Assembly: GCA_004558185.1 (NCBI GenBank)
Contig: SFDP01000014.1
Coordinates: forward strand, 1-64,000
DNA: 64,000 nt
From: Lachnospiraceae bacterium
GTDB lineage: Bacteria > Bacillota > Clostridia > Lachnospirales > Lachnospiraceae
Reading direction: 5' to 3'
In this document: positions 43,762 to 52,286 of the stretch, in pieces
Position numbering within the stretch: the stretch's first letter is position 1
Layout: every line of letters begins with the position of its first letter
Position numbers and translations under genes: made by a program
Notes under the pieces: model-generated
Told to the model about the DNA's origin: nothing
Seen by the model: the letters and a program-made list of their open reading frames with translations, nothing else
Databases searched by the model: none

Positions 43762-44071
43762 AAAAAAACCCCGCCCTGTAAAAGGACGAGGCTCCGCTCG
43801 TTTACCACCTGTTACACCATACGCTTCTGCCGCCTTATCCTATTCACCGTATGGGATGTCGAAAGCAGAAGTTATACGTTCTTCCGGTAACGGGGAAGCT
43901 CCGGCCAGGCCTACTGGGGTAAATCCCGTTCAACCGGCAGCTCAGAAGTGATCTTTACCGATTTTATACTCGCATCAGGCTTCCACCCTCCCTGACTCGC
44001 TTTACCTTTCAAAATCGGCTACTGTCTTCGTCAATGCTTGTGTTGGCTTATTGGGTCTAAGATCAACCGTT
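43762..44071 (-). promoter_or_regulatory. T-box riboswitch of ileS (isoleucine specifier)
   Basis: A 310-nt leader. On the minus strand the T-box sequence ACAGGTGGTAAACGAGCG (within 43791-43816) is followed by terminator arms CCTCGTCC/GGGCGGGG and a T run (43762-43791). Stem I holds AGATCACTTCTGAGC, where ATC sits at the specifier position, an isoleucine codon. Uncharged tRNA-Ile would stabilise the antiterminator and switch ileS on. Confidence 0.9.
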
Positions 44072-44077
44072 GTCTTT

Positions 44078-44107
44078 AAAACTACAACTTCTGCCCGTAT
44101 TTGTCAA
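44078..44107 (-). promoter_or_regulatory. Sigma-A promoter of the ileS T-box leader
   Basis: TTGACA (44102-44107), an 18-bp spacer and TAGTTT (44078-44083) on the minus strand. Confidence 0.65.
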
Positions 44108-44217
44108 GTATTGCCGGCTCGTTAGTCGTGTTCATTTTCACCCCACCCCTGTTCAATACCTCCTTTCTCTGATATAATGATTCAAAAGACAGCCCCCTAT
44201 ATTCCACAATATCAGAA

Positions 44218-44319
44218 TTATTCAGAGCCATGCAAATTTTCAATGAAATAAACATCCTGCTTGCAGGAATGGACATATTATTTAAAATTTATATGCGAAT
44301 GGGATTCTGAATAGTTACC
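44218..44319 (+). repeat. Family B repeat, complete copy (B3)
   Basis: Left end TTATTCAGAGCCATGCAAAT and right end GGGATTCTGAATAGTTACC are inverted relative to each other, giving a 102-bp element between the ileS promoter and pncB. Confidence 0.75.
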
Positions 44320-44417
44320 AATATCAATTTATTGGGCTGCCATAAGAACAGGGGATAAATCATTTATGATTATGCTCCCCACCTCTTACTATCACATTTT
44401 GCAAAAGGAGATCAACC

Positions 44418-45872
44418 ATGGCAGGGCAGAATCTTACGCTTTTAACTGATTTATATGAACTAACCATGATGCAGGGCTATTTTAAAAACAAAGCGCAAAA
44501 CGAAACCGTAATCTTTGATGCCTTTTACCGAAGCAATCCTCAGGGAGGCGGCTATGCCATTTCGGCCGGGCTGGAACAGGTCATTGAATATATTAATAAT
44601 CTGCATTTTTCCAGAGAAGACATCTCTTATCTTTCCGGTCTCAGGCTTTTTGAGAAGGACTTTCTGGAATATCTGGAATCCTTCCACTTTTCCGGAGATA
44701 TTTATGCCATTCCTGAAGGTAATCTTATGTTTCCCAGAGAACCAATGGTGAAAGTCATTGCTCCCATTATGGAGGCACAGCTTATTGAAACGGCTATCCT
44801 GAATATCATCAATCACCAAAGTCTGATTGCCACTAAGGCTTCCCGTGTCTGCTATGCAGCCAAGGGTGATGGAATTATGGAATTTGGCCTAAGACGGGCT
44901 CAGGGTCCTGATGCCGGTCTTTACGGGGCAAGAGCCGCCATGATTGGAGGCTGTGTAGGAACCAGCAACGTATTGGCCGGACAGCTTTTTGATGTCCCGG
45001 TAAAAGGAACCCATGCCCATAGTTGGATTATGAGCTTTCCTGATGAGTATACCGCTTTTAAAACCTATGCCCGGATGTATCCTTCTGCCTGTATTTTACT
45101 GGTGGATACCTATGATACCTTAAAATCCGGTGTGCCTAATGCCATAAAGGTATTTCAGGAGATGCAGGAGGAAGGAATTCCTCTTACCTTTTATGGAATC
45201 CGCCTTGACAGCGGCGACCTCGCCTATTTATCCAAGAAAGCCAGAAAAATGCTGGATGAAGCCGGCTTCACCGATGCCATTATCTCCGCTTCCAACGATT
45301 TGGATGAATTCCTCATTGACAGCCTGAAGGCACAGGGAGCTGCCATTACCTCCTGGGGAGTAGGCACCCATCTGATTACCTCCAAGGATTGCCCTTCCTT
45401 TGGCGGTGTATATAAGCTCGCTGCCATTATGGATATCAACGGAAATTTTATTCCAAAAATAAAGCTATCCGAAAACTCCGAAAAGATTACCAATCCGGGC
45501 AATAAGACAATCTATCGTATCTATGAGAAAAATACCGGTAAGGTTAAGGCCGACTTAATCTGTCTGGTGGGTGAGACCTTCGATGAGAATCAGCCTCTGC
45601 TCCTTTTCGATCCTCTGGAGCCATGGAAAAAGACGAAGCTGGCTGCCGGCAGCTTTTACCTGAAAGAGCTGTTGGTTCCCGTATTTTTAAAAGGAAAATG
45701 CGTTTATCATTCTCCTTCCGTCATGGAAATCCGACAGATATGTCAGAATGAATTGAATACCCTTTGGGACGAGACCAGACGTCTGGTTAATCCTCATAAA
45801 GTATATGTAGATTTATCTGCCAAATTATACGATATGAAAATCACCCTTCTGGATCAGATGGGCGAACGATAA
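44418..45872 (+). CDS. pncB: Nicotinate phosphoribosyltransferase
   Basis: The first step of NAD salvage from nicotinic acid. At 484 residues it matches the Firmicute PncB form. LTDLYELTMMQGYF at the start, the autophosphorylated His region in VKGTHAHSWIMSFPDEYTAF (about 195-213), GIRLDSGDLAYLSKKARKMLDEAG and SWGVGTHLITSKDCPSFGGVYKLA form the substrate and PRPP sites. AAAGGAG precedes the ATG. It is a single gene ending in a strong terminator. Confidence 0.95.
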   Translation: MAGQNLTLLTDLYELTMMQGYFKNKAQNETVIFDAFYRSNPQGGGYAISAGLEQVIEYINNLHFSREDISYLSGLRLFEKDFLEYLESFHFSGDIYAIPEGNLMFPREPMVKVIAPIMEAQLIETAILNIINHQSLIATKASRVCYAAKGDGIMEFGLRRAQGPDAGLYGARAAMIGGCVGTSNVLAGQLFDVPVKGTHAHSWIMSFPDEYTAFKTYARMYPSACILLVDTYDTLKSGVPNAIKVFQEMQEEGIPLTFYGIRLDSGDLAYLSKKARKMLDEAGFTDAIISASNDLDEFLIDSLKAQGAAITSWGVGTHLITSKDCPSFGGVYKLAAIMDINGNFIPKIKLSENSEKITNPGNKTIYRIYEKNTGKVKADLICLVGETFDENQPLLLFDPLEPWKKTKLAAGSFYLKELLVPVFLKGKCVYHSPSVMEIRQICQNELNTLWDETRRLVNPHKVYVDLSAKLYDMKITLLDQMGER

Positions 45873-45875
45873 ACT

Positions 45876-45922
45876 AAAGGCTATTGCAAACGCTTTCCTT
45901 TTCGCTTTTGCAATAGCCTTGA
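45876..45922. terminator. Terminator between convergent pncB and the membrane HTH gene
   Basis: AAGGCTATTGCAAACG pairs with CGCTTTTGCAATAGCCTT (about 15 bp). Confidence 0.8.
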
Positions 45923-46537
45923 TTATTCCTCATGATTTTTCTTTCTTAAATTTGACCACATCCAGATAATTACCTGTATAGGGATACCCAGAAAAAGAAT
46001 TGGCCAGATCTGATATCCCAGCAGGTAGAAGGTCAGATACAGGGCTGCCAGCAGAGACCAAACCAGCAAAGATACTATACTGAAATTAAGACGGGGATTG
46101 AACCATACTGAATTAAAAACCAGCCAGACTACCATGGCTGTCGGCACTCCATAGGCATAGCACAGCCAGGGATAGGCAGTACCCGGAAAAACCATGGCCA
46201 GAATAAAGTAAAGTAAAGTAGCAAAAATAGCCACCAGCAAAATACTGGTGGCAGTAATGATATAATAGCCCCTCTTCTTTTTCCTGTCTGCCTGGGCTTT
46301 GGACAAAAAAGCCCTTTCCCTTCCATGCTCTGCCTCCACCAGATAATCCAGAGAGACCTCAAACAAATCCGCAATTTCCTTTAGTACCAAAATATCCGGA
46401 AGGGATTCTCCTCTTTCCCATTTGGATACGGATTTATCGGAATAATTGAGCTTCTCTGCCAGCTCTGCCTGGGTCATACCCCTGGCCTGACGCAATGCCT
46501 GTATATTTTTTGCAATAATAATTTTTAATTCCTGCAT
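45923..46537 (-). CDS. XRE helix-turn-helix protein with C-terminal membrane domain
   Basis: A 204-residue regulator. The N-terminal HTH (about 5-62, ALRQARGMTQAELAEKLNYSDKSVSKWERGESLPDILVLKEIADLF) is joined by a basic linker to four transmembrane segments (about 90-115, 120-143, 150-172, 175-195). Similar proteins occur widely in Firmicutes; signal and targets are not known. It has its own promoter. Confidence 0.85.
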   Translation of the reverse strand: MQELKIIIAKNIQALRQARGMTQAELAEKLNYSDKSVSKWERGESLPDILVLKEIADLFEVSLDYLVEAEHGRERAFLSKAQADRKKKRGYYIITATSILLVAIFATLLYFILAMVFPGTAYPWLCYAYGVPTAMVVWLVFNSVWFNPRLNFSIVSLLVWSLLAALYLTFYLLGYQIWPILFLGIPIQVIIWMWSNLRKKNHEE

Positions 46538-46598
46538 AGCTTCTCCATTGCATTATTTATTTGTAACGAATGAATTCTGACCTTTTTATCCTTGTGTC

Positions 46599-46627
46599 AT
46601 TATAGCATTTCTTCTTTTTTCTGTCAT
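46599..46627 (-). promoter_or_regulatory. Sigma-A promoter of the membrane HTH gene
   Basis: ATGACA (46622-46627), a 17-bp spacer and TATAAT (46599-46604) on the minus strand. The rest of the gap 46628-46836 shows a small AAGAG/CTCTT hairpin near 46758-46780 and nothing else clear. Confidence 0.6.
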
Positions 46628-46836
46628 ATAAATTTTCTGTGAAAATCCTGGACTTACGCCCTTCTCTACTGCCAGGAGAGTGGTAGAATGCTTAAGTAGG
46701 TAGTAGTTTCAGCTCCCCTTACCTATACTTTTCCTGTACAGCAAATGAACTCCCAAAGAGGTGTGATGAACACTCTTTTAGGTAGAAGCATTCATGATTG
46801 TTGTAGACAGATATACATTTAGGAAGGTGTGACAAA

Positions 46837-47517
46837 ATGATGACAAGAACAAAATTATGCGATCGGGCGCTTCCCGATTATACGAAGGGAGAGGAACTGC
46901 TCAATACCTGGTCTCATATTGCCGGTGCTGCCTTTGGTGTAGCTGCCCTCATCATATGTCTGGCTGTTTCTATTGCCAGAGGGGATGGCTGGGCCATTGT
47001 CAGCAGTGCTATTTATGGAGTATCTCTGATTCTTCTTTATACCATGTCCAGCGTTTACCATGGTCTGCCCTGTGGTATGGCTAAAAAAGTCATGCAGGTA
47101 ATTGACCACTGTACGATCTACTTTTTAATCGGAGGAAGCTATACCCCCGTTATGTTATGTGCAGTTCGTTTTGTTTCTCCCGGCTGGGCCTGGAGCATCC
47201 TGGGACTGGTATGGGGCTGTGCGATTATTGCCATTATTCTAACCGCTATTGATTTAAAAAAATATGAAAAGTTTTCCATGGCCTGCTATATTGGCATGGG
47301 CTGGTGTGTAGTTCTGGCCATTAAACCGGCTATGGCCGCAGTTCCTGCTCCCGGTCTGCTTCTCCTGCTGGCCGGCGGTATTTCCTATACTTTAGGCGCC
47401 GTTCTTTATGGTCTGGGAAAAAAGCATCGCTATATGCATTCTTGCTTCCATCTTTTTGTTTTAGCCGGCAGTATTCTCCATTTTATTGCCATCCTTCAGT
47501 TCGTTCTCCTTCAGTAA
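46837..47517 (+). CDS. Hemolysin III family (PAQR-like) membrane protein
   Basis: A seven-helix membrane protein of 226 residues in the YqfA/HlyIII family. Family His and Asp/Glu residues are present: ELLNTWSHIAGAAFG (His near residue 22), MSSVYHGLPCG, VIDHCTIYFLIGGSYTP and HSCFHLFVLAGSILHF (metal-binding His pair near the C terminus). Despite the name most members are not proven toxins. GGAAGG precedes the ATG. Followed by a terminator-like hairpin. Confidence 0.9.
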   Translation: MMTRTKLCDRALPDYTKGEELLNTWSHIAGAAFGVAALIICLAVSIARGDGWAIVSSAIYGVSLILLYTMSSVYHGLPCGMAKKVMQVIDHCTIYFLIGGSYTPVMLCAVRFVSPGWAWSILGLVWGCAIIAIILTAIDLKKYEKFSMACYIGMGWCVVLAIKPAMAAVPAPGLLLLLAGGISYTLGAVLYGLGKKHRYMHSCFHLFVLAGSILHFIAILQFVLLQ

Positions 47518-47542
47518 ATAAAAACACTTGTGCCAAAGATGT

Positions 47543-47582
47543 TAAAAAGCAGCAGAAAACCGAATTTTTCCGCTGCTTTTCT
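47543..47582. terminator. Terminator between hemolysin III gene and spoVT
   Basis: AAAAAGCAGCAGAAAA pairs with TTTTTCCGCTGCTTTT across a short loop; A and T runs flank both sides of this convergent junction. Confidence 0.8.
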
Positions 47583-47596
47583 ACTATTATTTTTGG

Positions 47597-48142
47597 TCAC
47601 TGCTCCATCTGTTTCCCCAAAAAGCCGGCGGCGGCCTGAATCAGCTTCAAATCTCCCTCATTCATCTTCTTTTTAGGCTCCTGCTCCAATAAGATAACCG
47701 CTCCAATCATATCTCCCTCACTTAAAATTGGACAGATTGCTTCATAAATATATTCCTCCGGCATATTTTCCATAACAGGAATAAAATTGCGTTCCCCCCG
47801 AACAGCCAGAAAGCATTCTCTTTTTTCCAGTCTTTCCTCCAGCTCCCGGCTGATTGCTTTACCCAGAATACCTTTTCCACCTCCGGACACTGCAATAAAC
47901 TGATCCCTGTCCGCAACCAGTGTGGTTCTTCCCGATGCCTGACTCATACTTTCTGCATATTGCCTTGCAAATTCGCTCATTTCACTGATGGGAGAATACT
48001 TTTTCAGAATAATTTCCCCCTCTTTTCCCGTATATATCTCCAGTGGTTCCGACTCCCGAATACGCATGGTTCTTCGGATTTCCTTAGGGATAACCACTCT
48101 GCCCAAATCATCTATTCTTCTTACTATGCCTGTTGCTTTCAT
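47597..48142 (-). CDS. spoVT: Stage V sporulation protein T
   Basis: A forespore transcription factor that adjusts late sigma-G genes. The 181 residues comprise an AbrB-like swapped-hairpin DNA-binding domain (1-52, MKATGIVRRIDDLGRVVIPKEIRRTMRIRESEPLEIYTGKEGEIILKKYSP is unmistakable in pattern) and a GAF domain (about 55-178). GGAGG precedes the ATG at 48142. Open frame extends upstream to 48223 but without a start signal. A sigma-G promoter lies 50-80 bp upstream. Confidence 0.94.
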   Translation of the reverse strand: MKATGIVRRIDDLGRVVIPKEIRRTMRIRESEPLEIYTGKEGEIILKKYSPISEMSEFARQYAESMSQASGRTTLVADRDQFIAVSGGGKGILGKAISRELEERLEKRECFLAVRGERNFIPVMENMPEEYIYEAICPILSEGDMIGAVILLEQEPKKKMNEGDLKLIQAAAGFLGKQMEQ

Positions 48143-48192
48143 AAAATTCCTCCTATAGTTTTCCTTATTTACCATATCATGTGATGTAAGGT

Positions 48193-48221
48193 TAGTATGT
48201 GGAAAAGCAGATGGAATATGC
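48193..48221 (-). promoter_or_regulatory. Sigma-G promoter of spoVT
   Basis: GCATA (48217-48221), a 17-bp spacer and CATACTA (48193-48199), matching the sigma-G pattern with CATnnTA. Confidence 0.65.
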
Positions 48222-48282
48222 ACAAAACCAGGGACAGAATTGTGAGAGCTGCAGTTTGCACATGAAACTCAGTAAAAATCAT

Positions 48283-48437
48283 CGTAACGATTCAGCGCCC
48301 CATTTGCAAAATCGCTGTTACACAGCTTTCCTTCTGCTCATATGGTTACTTCATCATATAACTGTTCAATGCTATATCCATTCATGAAGGCATGACGTTC
48401 ATTTCACTGACCATTTGTATGGCTCTGAATAGTTACA
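48283..48437. repeat. Family B repeat, longest copy (B4)
   Basis: The plus-strand left end CGTAACGATTCAGCGCCCC and the right end GGCTCTGAATAGTTACAAA are inverted. Inside lie the module matching B1 (TTGCAAAATCGCTGTTACAC) and the module matching B2/B3 on the other strand. The gap 48143-48645 otherwise holds only the spoVT and etfB promoters. Confidence 0.8.
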
Positions 48438-48544
48438 AATCGCCCTTTTATTATCCGCTTAAACACTATTGCCATACCATGCTTAAAATCCATATTGAAT
48501 TTTAGCATTAATTACTATTTTTATTATTGTTTTATCTTTTTCAC

Positions 48545-48573
48545 CTTGCCTTTTTTACAAAAAAATGGTAGAA
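48545..48573 (+). promoter_or_regulatory. Sigma-A promoter of the etfB-etfA-acd genes
   Basis: TTGCCT (48545-48550), a 17-bp spacer and TAGAAT (48568-48573). The leader is about 65 nt. Confidence 0.65.
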
Positions 48574-48645
48574 TTGGTCGTAGACGCAAATGCAAATTAT
48601 TAGCGAGATATTAGCAAAAAATTATGTTAGAGGAGGAAAACAAGT

Positions 48646-49449
48646 ATGAATATTCTCGTCTGTGTCAAGCAAGTACCGGATACTACCGAAATCAAAATCG
48701 ATCCGGTAAAGAACACCCTTATCCGTGACGGTGTGCCCAGTATCGTTAATCCTTATGACGGCTATGCTCTTGAAGCTGCAGCCCGTATTAAGGACAAGGA
48801 TCCGGACACTAAGATCGTAGTTCTTTCCATGGGTCCTGCTCAGGCAGTAAACGCTCTTAAAGAGTGCCTTGCTATTGCTGCTGATAAGGCTTATCTGGTA
48901 TCTGGCCGTCCTTTCGGCGGTTCTGACACCCTCGCTACCAGCTACATCATCAGCCAGGCCATTGCCAAGGTTGAGGAGGCAGAAGGCAAGTTTGATGCTA
49001 TCTTCTGCGGTAAACAGGCTATTGACGGTGATACCGCTCAGGTGGGTCCTGAAATCGCTGAACATCTTGGTCTGCCTCAGGTTACCAATGGTGTGGAGAC
49101 CGAAGCTGATGGTGACGGTCTAAAGGTTAAGAAGATGACTGATGACGGCTTCGAAGTAATCGGAATTAAATTACCCTGTCTGATTACCTTTACCCAGCCT
49201 GGCTATGAACCCCGCTATCCCAGCATCAAGCGTAAATTAGCTGCTAATCGTGCTGAGATTCCTGTATTCAGTGAAGCTGAGCTTCCTTCTATCGACCTTT
49301 CTCGTGCAGGCCTTAATGGTTCTCCTACTAAGGTATTTAAGAGCTTCGTGCCTCCGAAAAAGAGCGGTGGTGTGAAAATTGAAGAAGCAACTGCTGAAGA
49401 CTCTGCAAAGAAGCTGTTTTCCATGCTTAGCGATGCAGGTGTTATGTAA
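48646..49449 (+). CDS. etfB: Electron transfer flavoprotein, beta subunit
   Basis: With EtfA it carries electrons from acyl-CoA dehydrogenases. At 267 residues it has the typical start MNILVCVKQVPDTTEI, NPYDGYALEAAARIKD, and the signature region FCGKQAIDGDTAQVGPEIAEHLGLPQVT. The codon choice is notable: mostly GCT, GGT, CGT and CTT, unlike the neighbours, so it is probably highly expressed. GGAGG precedes the ATG. It is followed by etfA after 18 bp. Confidence 0.96.
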   Translation: MNILVCVKQVPDTTEIKIDPVKNTLIRDGVPSIVNPYDGYALEAAARIKDKDPDTKIVVLSMGPAQAVNALKECLAIAADKAYLVSGRPFGGSDTLATSYIISQAIAKVEEAEGKFDAIFCGKQAIDGDTAQVGPEIAEHLGLPQVTNGVETEADGDGLKVKKMTDDGFEVIGIKLPCLITFTQPGYEPRYPSIKRKLAANRAEIPVFSEAELPSIDLSRAGLNGSPTKVFKSFVPPKKSGGVKIEEATAEDSAKKLFSMLSDAGVM

Positions 49450-49467
49450 GGAAAGGGAGGATTAATA

Positions 49468-50469
49468 ATGGAAGCAAAGACTAAAGACCTTTGGGTATTT
49501 ATTGAGACCAATGAAGACGGCACCGCAAAAAATGTCGGTCTGGAGCTGCTTAATCCCGGTAAGACCTTAGCCGGAAAGCAGGGCGGCAATTTGGTAGCCG
49601 TAGTGATCGGCAATAACGTGACTCCTGCCATTGAAGCTGCATCCGAGCACGGTGCTGATAAAGTAATTGTAGTAGAAGGCGAAGAATATGCTAAATATAC
49701 TACCGATGCTTACTCCAACGCCTTAGTTGCACTGGTTGAAAAACATGGTCCTAAGAGCATGATGATTGGTTCTACCAACAACGGTCGTGATTTAGGTCCT
49801 CGTGTAAGCTGTCGGTTAAATACCGGTTTGACTGCAGACTGTACATCTTTGGATTACAGCGAAGAAAAGGATATCATCCTTTGGACCCGTCCTGCATTTG
49901 GCGGTAATTTGATGGCTACGATCATCTGTCCTGACCATCGTCCTGAAATCGGAACTATCCGTCCCGGTGTATTTAAGAAGAATCCTGTTGGCGGCAATGC
50001 AGAGGTTATCCGCGAGGATATTCATGTTTCTGCTGATCAGATTCGCACCCAGGTTCTAGAAGTCATCCAGGAATTAGGGGCTGAGAAGGTTGACCTTGAG
50101 GGTGCAGAGATTATCGTTTCCGGTGGCCGTGGTGTAGGAAGCGCAGAAGGCTTTGAGACTATTCGTGCTTTAGCAAAGGAATTAGGCGCTACTGTTGGTG
50201 CTTCCCGTGCAGCAGTCGATGCAGGTTGGATTCCTCATGCACATCAGGTTGGACAGACTGGTAAAACCGTTGCACCCAAACTGTACATAGCTTGTGGTAT
50301 TTCCGGCGCTATCCAACATCTTGCAGGTATCAGCGGCTCTGATGTTATCGTTGCGGTTAACAAAGACCCTGAAGCTCCTATTTTTGATGTGGCTGATTAT
50401 GGTGTTGTAGGCAATCTGTTTGATGTACTTCCTGTATTATTGGCAGAAATTAAAAAAGCCCGCAGCTAA
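49468..50469 (+). CDS. etfA: Electron transfer flavoprotein, alpha subunit
   Basis: The FAD-binding partner of EtfB. The 333 residues include the C-terminal FAD domain SGGRGVGSAEGFETIRALAKELGATVGASRAAVDAGWIPHAHQVGQTGKTVAPKLYIACGISGAIQHLAG in pattern (about 215-285) and end with AVNKDPEAPIFDVADYGVVGNLFDVLP. Whether it bifurcates, as the clostridial butyryl-CoA dehydrogenase ETF does, cannot be decided from this. Same codon bias as etfB. Confidence 0.96.
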   Translation: MEAKTKDLWVFIETNEDGTAKNVGLELLNPGKTLAGKQGGNLVAVVIGNNVTPAIEAASEHGADKVIVVEGEEYAKYTTDAYSNALVALVEKHGPKSMMIGSTNNGRDLGPRVSCRLNTGLTADCTSLDYSEEKDIILWTRPAFGGNLMATIICPDHRPEIGTIRPGVFKKNPVGGNAEVIREDIHVSADQIRTQVLEVIQELGAEKVDLEGAEIIVSGGRGVGSAEGFETIRALAKELGATVGASRAAVDAGWIPHAHQVGQTGKTVAPKLYIACGISGAIQHLAGISGSDVIVAVNKDPEAPIFDVADYGVVGNLFDVLPVLLAEIKKARS

Positions 50470-50487
50470 ACTTATTTCTTATGGTAT

Positions 50488-50519
50488 TATCTCCCGATTG
50501 TTGATATGATCGGGAGATA
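50488..50519 (+). other. Intercistronic hairpin between etfA and the dehydrogenase gene
   Basis: TATCTCCCGAT pairs with ATCGGGAGATA (11 bp, 10-nt loop). No T run follows, so it is more like an mRNA processing or stability element than a terminator. Confidence 0.6.
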
Positions 50520-50557
50520 GCAAATAAAAATAATTTCATAAAGAAAAGGAGAAAGGT

Positions 50558-51700
50558 ATGAATTTCAAATTCAATGAAGACGAGCAATCTGTATTGGATA
50601 TGCTCAAAGACTTTGCTGTCAATGAAGTAGCTCCTAAGGCCGCAGAAGTTGATGAAAATGAACGTTTTCCTGAGGAAACCTGGCATGCGCTTGCTGACAT
50701 GGGTATGATGGGGGTTGCTTACCCGGAAGAGTATGGCGGAGCTGGTATGTCTTATCTGACCTACATTGCAGTTTGTGAAGAATTAGCTAAATACTGCGCT
50801 ACCACATCCGTTCTTGTATCTGCTCACTCCTCTCTTTGCACCTGGCCTATCAGTGAATACGGTACAGAAGAGCAGAAGCAAAAATATCTGACTAAGCTGG
50901 CAAGCGGTGAATGGTTAGGTGCTTTTGGTCTTACCGAGCCCGGTGCAGGTACTGATGCTGCCGGACAGAAGACGGTTGCAGTAGACAAAGGGGATCACTG
51001 GGTACTTAATGGTTCCAAAATCTTTATCACCAATGCGGGCTATGCTAACGTATTTGTAATCTTCGCTATGACAGATAAATCTTTAGGAACCAAAGGTATC
51101 TCTGCTTTCATCGTTGAGAGAGATTTCCCTGGCTTCAGCGTAGGTACACATGAGAAGAAAATGGGTATCCGTGGTTCTTCTACCTGTGAGTTAATTATGG
51201 AAGACTGCATTGTGCCCAAGGAGAACTTATTAGGCGAATTGAACAAAGGCTTCAAGGTTGCTATGACCACTCTTGACGGTGGCCGTATCGGTATCGGTGC
51301 TCAGGCACTTGGAATCGCCCAGGGTGCTATTAATGAATGTGTTAAGTATGTGAAAGAGCGTACACAGTTCGGCAAACGTATCAGCCAGTTCCAGAATACT
51401 CAGTTTGAATTAGCTGATATGCAGTGTAAAGTTGACGCAGCTCGTCTGTTGATTTATCGTGCTGCTCAGGCCAAGCAGGATCATGAGCCTTACAGCCATA
51501 TGGCTGCTATGGGTAAATTATTCGCTTCCGAAGTTGCAAGCGATGTTACCCGCCGTTGCCTCCAGTTAGTTGGTGGATACGGATATACACGCGAATATCC
51601 TTTTGAGCGTTTCATGCGTGATGCTAAGATTACCGAAATCTATGAAGGTACCAGTGAAGTTCAGAAGATGGTTATTTCTGGATGGATGGGTGTAAAATAA
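50558..51700 (+). CDS. Short-chain acyl-CoA dehydrogenase (butyryl-CoA dehydrogenase-like)
   Basis: A flavoenzyme that interconverts acyl-CoA and enoyl-CoA with ETF as partner. At 380 residues it shows GAFGLTEPGAGTDAAGQKT (FAD/substrate loop), ERTQFGKRISQFQNTQFELADMQ, GGYGYTREYPFERFMRDAKITEIYEGTSEVQKMVI with the catalytic Glu in EGTSE. Thiolase, crotonase and hydroxybutyryl-CoA dehydrogenase genes usually beside butyrate bcd are absent here. Codon bias as for the etf genes. GGAGAAAGG precedes the ATG. Confidence 0.93.
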   Translation: MNFKFNEDEQSVLDMLKDFAVNEVAPKAAEVDENERFPEETWHALADMGMMGVAYPEEYGGAGMSYLTYIAVCEELAKYCATTSVLVSAHSSLCTWPISEYGTEEQKQKYLTKLASGEWLGAFGLTEPGAGTDAAGQKTVAVDKGDHWVLNGSKIFITNAGYANVFVIFAMTDKSLGTKGISAFIVERDFPGFSVGTHEKKMGIRGSSTCELIMEDCIVPKENLLGELNKGFKVAMTTLDGGRIGIGAQALGIAQGAINECVKYVKERTQFGKRISQFQNTQFELADMQCKVDAARLLIYRAAQAKQDHEPYSHMAAMGKLFASEVASDVTRRCLQLVGGYGYTREYPFERFMRDAKITEIYEGTSEVQKMVISGWMGVK

Positions 51701-51710
51701 TCATTTAAAA

Positions 51711-51755
51711 TAAAAAAAGATTTCTTCTGCCAGTGCAGAAGAAATCTTTTTTCTT
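51711..51755. terminator. Terminator after the acyl-CoA dehydrogenase gene
   Basis: AAAAAAAGATTTCTTCTGC pairs with GCAGAAGAAATCTTTTTT across CAGT. It also suits the convergent DUF4491 gene. Confidence 0.9.
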
Positions 51756-51779
51756 TTATTTTCCCTATCACCATTCAAT

Positions 51780-52076
51780 CTAAAAAGGATAATCCTTCCG
51801 TTTTTCATTACGGGGAAACCACCCCTTTTTGACCCGATCCTCCTGCTCTTTCAGTTCACCAATACTCCATAAGCATGAGCAGCCTAATACGCCTAACAGT
51901 GATGCTCCCAAAGCATTTTCTACCAGTAGAGAAATTCCCAGAAAAACCAGGCCTAACACCAGAAAAATAGGCCAAATTCTTTTTGAAAAATAATACTCAC
52001 CTTTAATTACGATTGGATGAAAAATTCCAATAATCAAAAAGCTGGCTACTCCGATTAAAATACCATTCCAATTCAT
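51780..52076 (-). CDS. DUF4491 membrane protein
   Basis: A 98-residue protein with three hydrophobic segments (about 5-20, 34-51, 56-70) and the DUF4491 pattern NWNGILIGVASFLIIGIFHPIVIKGEYYF. The role is unknown. GGAGGAGAGCG precedes the ATG. The gene stands alone; the upstream gap 52077-52286 holds a family B repeat. Confidence 0.8.
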   Translation of the reverse strand: MNWNGILIGVASFLIIGIFHPIVIKGEYYFSKRIWPIFLVLGLVFLGISLLVENALGASLLGVLGCSCLWSIGELKEQEDRVKKGWFPRNEKRKDYPF

Positions 52077-52106
52077 CGCTCTCCTCCCGGAACCATAAAA
52101 CTTATC

Positions 52107-52236
52107 TAACTATTCACTCCCCTTATCACTATGAAAACGAATCCAGGGAAGATTTTCATCTTTTTTATATTTTATGCCTGCTCCCACTACTCTTCTCAGA
52201 GTAAGCGCAGTATATACAGACCTCCTGAATAGTTAC
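52107..52236. repeat. Family B-like repeat (B6)
   Basis: The left end TAACTATTCACTCCCC and right end CTCCTGAATAGTTACA are inverted, 130 bp apart. The interior is poorly related to the other copies. Confidence 0.55.
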
Positions 52237-52286
52237 AAACTTCCTTCATTTAAATACAATCAATGATTTTTCTCTCCCTCCGGATT

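Noticed and set aside
46640..46830. tRNA or riboswitch before the hemolysin III gene
   Set aside because: No cloverleaf or known riboswitch core could be drawn; only a weak hairpin is visible.
48646..51700. Classical butyrate operon
   Set aside because: Thiolase, hydroxybutyryl-CoA dehydrogenase and crotonase genes are absent, and the gene order etfB-etfA-acd differs from the usual one.
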